Assembly: GCF_012371325.1 (NCBI RefSeq)
Contig: NZ_JAAZQX010000008.1
Location: 1-64,000 of the forward strand
DNA length: 64,000 nt
Reading direction: 5' to 3'
Source: Acinetobacter sp. A2
Lineage (GTDB): Bacteria; Pseudomonadota; Gammaproteobacteria; Pseudomonadales; Moraxellaceae
A model generated the notes under the pieces. It did no database searches and was not told the origin of the DNA. It saw only the letters and a program-made list of their open reading frames with translations. Below are positions 58,993-64,000 of this stretch, piece by piece. A program made the position numbers and the translations under genes. How positions within the stretch are numbered: the first letter of the stretch is position 1; each line of letters starts with the position of its first letter.

Positions 58993-59008
58993 TGCAAACC
59001 GTGTGCCA
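58993..59008 (-). promoter_or_regulatory. Consensus sigma-54 promoter of the TorF-type porin
   Basis: On the minus strand TGGCACACGGTTTGCA is an exact match to TGGCAC-N5-TTGCA. Transcription would start near 58981, giving a leader of about 50 bases before ATG 58929. A sigma-54 activator (NtrC, PilR or other) would be required; its site is not evident. Confidence 0.8.
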
Positions 59009-60085
59009 ACATTCAAAAAAACAAGATTTCCCATACTTAGAATAGCCTCACAACCACATATAAATAATTGTTATTTATATTTATTTTCAAATTAATAAAT
59101 TTCTTATTTTTATCACTGTGGCCTATAAGATACTTTTTTTATTCTTTTTAGGTAGATGTTTAAGTCATATTTACTGTGCAGATACCGAATACATTGCAAT
59201 ATTTTTGATGTGCCTGACTTAGAACTCCATTTTAAACTACCTAAAAAAGTGCAATAACATTTATTCCCACATCTTTGCATATACTAAAAACTGGGACAAA
59301 GTCATTACTCATATGCTTATAGCCCCTTGCCCATTAAGGGCAAACAGCATGTTTGGCCTAGAAAAAATATTTTTGAATGCGAATAATTTTTTTGCACCAA
59401 GAACATGCATATCATTCAAATTGTTAAACCGAATAGCCAATGTGAGATTTCAGCAGCATTGTGGCAGGCCGATGCAATCTCTTCTGAAGTTATTACACTT
59501 AAAAATTTAGCGAAAAGAGAAATACTAATTGGGTCAAATTCATCAAAAACAGCGCAAATAAAACACTGTATTTCACATGAAATACCTCATAGCTAAAAAC
59601 TATTAGTTACCCCATAAACACCTTTCTATTTTTTATACTTTTAGTTCAAATAAAAACCAAAATATCCAACTTTATCTATTTTTAAATTTAAAACCGCACT
59701 TTTGAAGAAATACTTAACAAGATGAAATAAATATAAAACTTTAGGTTTTTACTTACTTATTTCGCCATAAATTCTTAACTTAAACTGCTGAAATATTAAA
59801 CAAAGATGATTTTATGGCTAAAATTTACAAAAAACTTAAAGCATTGCTCCCAAGTCATCCATTCTAGCTGTTCAGCTCATTTAAAATTATGTTTATGTTT
59901 TTACTAAAAATTAAAATAATTATTAAACTTTTAAAAATTCAATATTTTTAATGACCCTACAGTTTATCGAAAAAATGCTTAACTTTAGTGTCATAAGCAC
60001 CTTAAAAATGATATTTTCGCGCCTAAATAGCGATACAATTCGGCTACGTTTCAACTACACATTTACTGCATGAGGCTCTCTCCCA
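59009..60085. other. AT-rich gene-poor region between the two porin genes
   Basis: About 1.08 kb without a gene I can support. It contains a perfect palindrome (59058-59080), a TTGCCC/GGGCAA hairpin (59327-59343), two overlapping short ORFs (59313-59510 and 59405-59596) with no recognisable family, and a TACAAT -10-like box at 60034-60039 ahead of the OprD-type gene. It could hold regulatory DNA, a decayed gene or an unrecognised RNA. Confidence 0.5.
59058..59080. repeat. Perfect 10-bp palindrome upstream of the TorF-type porin
   Basis: ATATAAATAA and TTATTTATAT flank TTG. It lies 50 bases upstream of the sigma-54 element, a distance at which enhancer-binding or repressor proteins can act. 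It loosely resembles AT-rich Fur-type sites but is not a good match. Confidence 0.5.
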
Positions 60086-61408
60086 ATGCTGAAATCTAAA
60101 AAACTGACACTTGCGTTATTGATCAACGCAGCGCTTATTTCAACTGCATTTGCTAGCGAACAAAGTGAATCTAAAGGCTTTATAGAAGACGCAAACGGTT
60201 CGGTTTTATTCCGTACAGGCTATTTAGCTCGTGACTATAAAGATGTAGCCCCTGATACAGATACCAGTTCATTTGCACAAACAGCAATCATAAAATTAGA
60301 TTCAGGCTTTACCAAAGGTGTAGTCGGTTTTGGTGCAGGGATTATTGGTGATGCTTCATTCAAGCTAGGCGAAAATGCGCATACGGGCAACGGAATGATT
60401 CCAACACATAATGATGGCTCTGCTTATGACCATTGGGCACGTGGTGGTGCTTATGTAAAAGCACGTATTTCCAATACAACAGCAACTTACGGTACACAAG
60501 TACTCGATTTACCTGTATTAGCTAGCAACACTGCCCGCTTAGTACCTGAATATTTCACGGGTGTACTCGTTCAAAGCAATGAAATTGATAACTTAAACTT
60601 GGTTGCAGGTAAATTTACTGAAAACCAATATTCAAGCCAAATCAATTCAGATGGTAATCAATTAGACCGTGCTGTGGTATGGGGCGCGAAATATACATTT
60701 AATGATGACTTAAAAGCATCTTATTATGGTGTTGATGTTAAGGATAAATTAGATCGTCACTATGCCAATGTGAACTATAACCACGGCTTAAAAGATGATG
60801 CTGCTCTTAACTTTGATCTAAGCGGCTACCACACAAAATTCTCTAAAGATGCTTCAACTTATTCAGCAACAGGTACGATTGCAAACACTGCCTATGGTAC
60901 AAATGCAGAGAATGGTGGAATTGCAGGAACAGAGAAAACCAATGACATTTGGGCGATCTCTACCTCATATAGCAAAGATGTACACAATGTGATGTTGGCT
61001 TACCAACAAAACTTTGGTGATGTAGGCTATGACTACGGCGGCAACGCAGATGGTGCTCAATCTATTTATGTACCTAACTCGTATTTGTCTGATTTTGTAG
61101 GCAATGACGAAAAATCTTTAGGCTTACAATACAACTATAACTTTAAAAATCATGGTCTTCCAGGTCTAAACTGGACAACTGCTTTTGTTTACGGTTGGGA
61201 TATTGATGTTCGTGACCAAGCAAAAGAAGGACAAGAACGTGAATTCTTTAACCAAGTGAAATACACCGTTCAATCAGGTTTTGCGAAAGATGCTAGCTTA
61301 CGTCTACGTCATTCATACTACCGTGCAAACGATGAATACAAGAGCGTATATATGCCAGACACCAACGAATGGCGTATCTGGTTAGATATTCCTGTGAAAT
61401 TATTCTAA
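60086..61408 (+). CDS. OprD-family outer-membrane porin
   Basis: A 440-aa protein with a signal peptide (MLKSKKLTLALLINAALISTAFA) and an 18-strand-type OprD barrel. The N-terminal GFIEDANGSVLFRTGYLARDYKD is diagnostic of the OprD/OccD-OccK family, followed by YGTQVLDLPVLASNTARLVPE and a terminal Phe (IPVKLF). Such channels carry amino acids, carboxylates or small aromatics; the substrate cannot be told from sequence. It is monocistronic with a strong terminator. Confidence 0.9.
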   Translation: MLKSKKLTLALLINAALISTAFASEQSESKGFIEDANGSVLFRTGYLARDYKDVAPDTDTSSFAQTAIIKLDSGFTKGVVGFGAGIIGDASFKLGENAHTGNGMIPTHNDGSAYDHWARGGAYVKARISNTTATYGTQVLDLPVLASNTARLVPEYFTGVLVQSNEIDNLNLVAGKFTENQYSSQINSDGNQLDRAVVWGAKYTFNDDLKASYYGVDVKDKLDRHYANVNYNHGLKDDAALNFDLSGYHTKFSKDASTYSATGTIANTAYGTNAENGGIAGTEKTNDIWAISTSYSKDVHNVMLAYQQNFGDVGYDYGGNADGAQSIYVPNSYLSDFVGNDEKSLGLQYNYNFKNHGLPGLNWTTAFVYGWDIDVRDQAKEGQEREFFNQVKYTVQSGFAKDASLRLRHSYYRANDEYKSVYMPDTNEWRIWLDIPVKLF

Positions 61409-61430
61409 TTTCTCAGAATAGAAACCCAAT

Positions 61431-61463
61431 AAAAAACCTGCACAAAAATTGTGCAGGTTTTTT
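61431..61463 (+). terminator. Bidirectional terminator between the OprD-type gene and ppa
   Basis: AAAACCTGCACAA/TTGTGCAGGTTTT with a 3-base loop; A6 on the left and T6 on the right let it serve both convergent genes. Confidence 0.93.
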
Positions 61464-61505
61464 ATCTCAGCTTTAAAATAAAAAGCTTAGCAGGCTAAGC
61501 GCAAA

Positions 61506-62042
61506 TTATGGATTTGCTGCTTTATAACCTTCAATTGAGTTCAATACTTCTTGTTTTGCAACATCTGCACCTTCCCAACCACTTAACTTCACCCATTTAC
61601 CTGGTTCTAAGTCTTTATAGTGTTGGAAGAAGTGTTCAATTTGGCTGATCAACAATGGTGGAAGATCAGTATATTCTTGAACATCTTTATAAATTGGGGT
61701 TAGTTTTTCGTGCGGAACAGCAACCAGTTTCGCATCAATACCACCGTCATCTTCCATGTTCAATTTACCCACTGGGCGGCAACGAATCACAGAACCTGGC
61801 TCTACTGGATGTGGTGTTACGACCAATACGTCTAACGGGTCACCATCCAATGAAAGTGTATTTGGTACATAACCGTAGTTCGCTGGGTAGAACATTGCTG
61901 TACCCATAAAACGGTCTACAAATAACGCATCAGAATCTTTATCAATTTCGTATTTGATTGGCGCTGCATTGGCAGGAATTTCAATAATTACATAGATGTC
62001 ATTTGGTGCATCTTTACCCGCAGGGATATTGCTGTAGCTCAT
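61506..62042 (-). CDS. ppa: Inorganic pyrophosphatase
   Basis: Hydrolyses pyrophosphate released by biosynthesis. A 178-aa family I enzyme with the signature [10 protein letters not shown] (about residues 66-75), [10 protein letters not shown] and the Lys/Tyr active-site residues. I chose ATG 62042 ([15 protein letters not shown]) over a TTG six codons earlier; AAGAG lies eight bases upstream. Single gene. Confidence 0.97.
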   Translation of the reverse strand: MSYSNIPAGKDAPNDIYVIIEIPANAAPIKYEIDKDSDALFVDRFMGTAMFYPANYGYVPNTLSLDGDPLDVLVVTPHPVEPGSVIRCRPVGKLNMEDDGGIDAKLVAVPHEKLTPIYKDVQEYTDLPPLLISQIEHFFQHYKDLEPGKWVKLSGWEGADVAKQEVLNSIEGYKAANP

Positions 62043-62166
62043 AGCATCACTCTTTAACAAGTTAAATCTTTTTAAAACCGCGTCAATTATAACGGTATTC
62101 GGTCTGGAATTACTGCGAGATTATACATCTGCCAAGTAAAAATACATATTTTCAGACCTGACTTGA

Positions 62167-62565
62167 TCAGGTCAGTTTAATCACCATCAATAAAATACAA
62201 ATTGGGCAAAGCAATGACAAAATCCAGACAATTGAGCGTAAAGTGGCCCAATTGGCTAAATAGCAAATGCCGTAAGCAATACGCAGTACAATATAAGCAA
62301 TACCAAACATCATCACTACCACTTGTGGGATGACCATATATTCGGCCATCAATACTGCTGCCACAAATAATGGTAGGCTTTCAAAACTATTTTGTTGCAC
62401 TGCATTGGCACGTGCCGCTAAGCCTGTTGTTTTGGCTAAAAATTCACGTGGATTTTGATTATCTTCACTTTTAAAACCACCTGCCATTTTGGCCACTACC
62501 GTAAAAACATAGGGCAATAGGCATGCAATAATAATCAGATAAACCACCCCACTTATGCTTTGCAT
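62167..62565 (-). CDS. MAPEG-family membrane protein
   Basis: A 132-aa protein with four transmembrane helices. The MAPEG (eicosanoid and glutathione metabolism) hallmark RANAVQQNSFESLPLFVAAV lies at about residues 52-71. Bacterial members are of unknown function, perhaps glutathione-dependent. ATG 62565 is preferred to the TTG one codon earlier. No operon partner. Confidence 0.88.
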   Translation of the reverse strand: MQSISGVVYLIIIACLLPYVFTVVAKMAGGFKSEDNQNPREFLAKTTGLAARANAVQQNSFESLPLFVAAVLMAEYMVIPQVVVMMFGIAYIVLRIAYGICYLANWATLRSIVWILSLLCPICILLMVIKLT

Positions 62566-62669
62566 CAATTTTTTCTCATAAACTGTGTTTAGAACTTATC
62601 ATAACATGGCATTTCTTGAATAAATTTTGTTAAATAGCATGTTTTAAGCAATTGTATAAAGGATCCATT

Positions 62670-63050
62670 ATGGTCAGCCCTGATCAAAAGGAAATGTTCG
62701 ATGTACTTGAAAAGCAGCGCCAACATCAACTGCGAGTGGATCGTGTTTTAAAAATTGTCTTACCCATTGTGGCATTTTTATTGATGGTGATTTGCGCCAA
62801 CATGAACGTATGGTCCACCATTTTTACGTTTATCGTATTGTGGGTTGCGTTTTATGCCGTGGGTATTAAGCGTTTACCGCTGTGGCACTGGCTAATTGTG
62901 ATTGTGGTGTATTGCCTGATTGATAATATTTTAAGTTATGGCAGTTTCAATCAGTCTGGGTTTAGCCGACAATTTGGCGCTATGTTTATTTTCTTAGGCA
63001 TTGTTGGTGTTGGCCGTCGTTATTTTGACCGCTGGCTCATGAAAGAATAA
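62670..63050 (+). CDS. Small integral membrane protein, unknown
   Basis: A 126-aa protein. A soluble charged N-terminus (about 1-30) is followed by about four transmembrane helices (LKIVLPIVAFLLMVICANM; WSTIFTFIVLWVAFYAVG; WHWLIVIVVYCLIDNIL; FGAMFIFLGIVGVG) and a basic end (RRYFDRWLMKE). I chose ATG 62670, nine bases after AAAGGA. I recognise no family. Confidence 0.75.
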   Translation: MVSPDQKEMFDVLEKQRQHQLRVDRVLKIVLPIVAFLLMVICANMNVWSTIFTFIVLWVAFYAVGIKRLPLWHWLIVIVVYCLIDNILSYGSFNQSGFSRQFGAMFIFLGIVGVGRRYFDRWLMKE

Positions 63051-63099
63051 TGCTGTTTTGTTCTAAGATATAACGATTGGTTTTCTAAAAAAGAACCAT

Positions 63100-63135
63100 A
63101 AAAAAATGCCCCTGAATGTTCAGGGGCATTTTTTA
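63100..63135 (-). terminator. Bidirectional intrinsic terminator
   Basis: AATGCCCCTGAA/TTCAGGGGCATT with a 2-base loop and runs of A and T at the flanks, between the convergent gene at 62670-63050 and the fadD-like gene. Confidence 0.93.
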
Positions 63136-63151
63136 GAATATGCTGAATGAA

Positions 63152-64000
63152 TTATGCAGTTTTACGCAAATCTTTACGTAAGATTTTACCCACGTTCGAT
63201 TTTGGCAATTCATCCATAAACTCTACATAACGTGGGCGTTTATAACCAGTTAAGTTCTCTTTAGCAAATGCCAATACTTCTTCTGTCGTCAATGAAGGGT
63301 CTTTCTTCACTACAAACAGTTTAGGCACTTCACCTGATTTTTCATCAGGTACACCAATGGCAGCCACTTCTAAAACTTTAGGGTGTTTAGACACAACTTC
63401 TTCAATTTCAGATGGGTAAACGTTAAAGCCAGACACCAAAATCATGTCTTTTTTACGGTCTACAATTTTCACATAACCACGTGAATCCATCACACCAATG
63501 TCACCCGTACGGAAGAAACCATTGATCATAACTTTTTCAGTTTCGTCTGGACGGTTCCAGTAACCACGCATCACTTGCGGACCACGGATTGAAATTTCAC
63601 CTTGTTCACCCAGTGGAACTTCATTACCGTCATCATCCAAAATAGCCACTTCGGTTAATGGCAATGGAATACCAATCGTACCGCTAAATTCTTCAGATGC
63701 AGGTGGGTTTGCAGTCGCAACAGGAGAAGTTTCAGATAAACCATAACCTTCAATAATGTTGGTACCTGTGACTTTTTTCCACGCTTCAGCTGTTGATGGC
63801 AATACTGCCATACCACCGCCCATCGCCATCTTCAATTTGCTGTGATCGAGCTGTTTAAACTCTTCATTGTTCACTAACGCATTGAATAACGTGTTTACTG
63901 CAGGGAAGAATGTCGGCTGATATTTACGCAATTCTTTCATTACCGCAGGTAAGTCACGCGGGTTTGGAATTAGTACGTTAGCCTGACCTTTATACATGCC
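63152..64000 (-). CDS. fadD: Long-chain acyl-CoA ligase, C-terminal part (cut by window edge)
   Basis: Activates fatty acids to acyl-CoA through an acyl-adenylate. The visible 283 residues include IIEGYGLSETSPV (ATP/AMP and acid-binding), FFRTGDIGVMD, the hinge VDRKKDMILVSGFNVYPSEIE and the C-terminal catalytic Lys in LPKSNVGKILRKDLR. The reading frame continues beyond 64000, so the true start is outside. The FadD signature (YKRPRYVEFMDELPKS) favours a long-chain fatty-acid ligase over other AMP-forming enzymes. Confidence 0.92.
   Translation of the reverse strand, partial: GMYKGQANVLIPNPRDLPAVMKELRKYQPTFFPAVNTLFNALVNNEEFKQLDHSKLKMAMGGGMAVLPSTAEAWKKVTGTNIIEGYGLSETSPVATANPPASEEFSGTIGIPLPLTEVAILDDDGNEVPLGEQGEISIRGPQVMRGYWNRPDETEKVMINGFFRTGDIGVMDSRGYVKIVDRKKDMILVSGFNVYPSEIEEVVSKHPKVLEVAAIGVPDEKSGEVPKLFVVKKDPSLTTEEVLAFAKENLTGYKRPRYVEFMDELPKSNVGKILRKDLRKTA

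Noticed and set aside
59313-59596. Two overlapping 63-65 residue ORFs in the gap between the porin genes
   Set aside because: They overlap in different frames, lack convincing Shine-Dalgarno sites and match no family I know. Mentioned only as content of the gap.

Overview
The window is a stretch of core chromosome from a moderately AT-rich gammaproteobacterium, almost certainly Acinetobacter (Moraxellaceae). The gene order and protein character point there: thrU-tyrU-glyT-thrT-tuf, a split type II secretion set (gspN-gspC-gspD) beside a short H-NS, algZ-algR-hemCDXY, a lone trpE, pilS-pilR next to gacA, and an adenine methyltransferase inside the rib cluster. I cannot name the species. No insertion sequence, prophage, CRISPR array or plasmid-like segment is visible.

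Layout. 1-853: 5' end of tuf preceded by four tRNA genes, all on the minus strand. 952-3989: trpE, gph and an FHA-domain membrane protein. 4059-8443: gspD, gspC, gspN and hns. 8588-14865: a minus-strand cluster algZ-algR-hemC-hemD-hemX-hemY-thioesterase, divergent from argH-yggX (14856-16572). 17108-20857: phoU, a tolC-type outer membrane channel and a lipoprotein. 20942-26582: TPP riboswitch-thiC, nudF-cpdA, dksA-gluQ and a zinc-ribbon protein. 26585-31716: murD-ftsW and the feoA-feoB-cysteine-rich protein operon behind a Fur-like box. 31892-38485: xerD, dsbC, hom, thrC, pbpG and a gacA-type regulator. 38538-44369: pilS-pilR, ctpA and gpmI. 44514-49724: lptF-lptG divergent from pepA-holC-two unknown proteins. 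49792-55993: dedA, nrdR-ribD-methyltransferase-ribE and glnK-amtB. 56269-64000: ubiK, comM (frameshifted), a TorF-type porin, a 1.16-kb gene-poor AT-rich gap, an OprD-type porin, ppa, a MAPEG protein, a small membrane protein and the 3' part of a fadD-like gene.

Working themes. Envelope biogenesis and secretion dominate: T2SS, LptFG, TolC, FtsW, MurD, PbpG and porins. Biosynthesis genes cover heme, Trp, Thr, Arg, thiamine and riboflavin. Regulators are AlgZR, GacA, PilSR, PII, DksA, NrdR and H-NS. The clearest less ordinary signals are: (1) a consensus-perfect sigma-54 -24/-12 element in front of the TorF-type porin, close to a weaker sigma-54 element in front of glnK-amtB, suggesting a nitrogen-controlled outer-membrane uptake step; (2) a single-base frameshift that splits comM; (3) an orphan D12-class adenine methyltransferase translationally coupled to ribD; (4) an upstream ORF and Shine-Dalgarno-masking hairpin before xerD; (5) an orphan intrinsic terminator between yggX and phoU that may end a small RNA. 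I did not find a wholly new multi-gene system.
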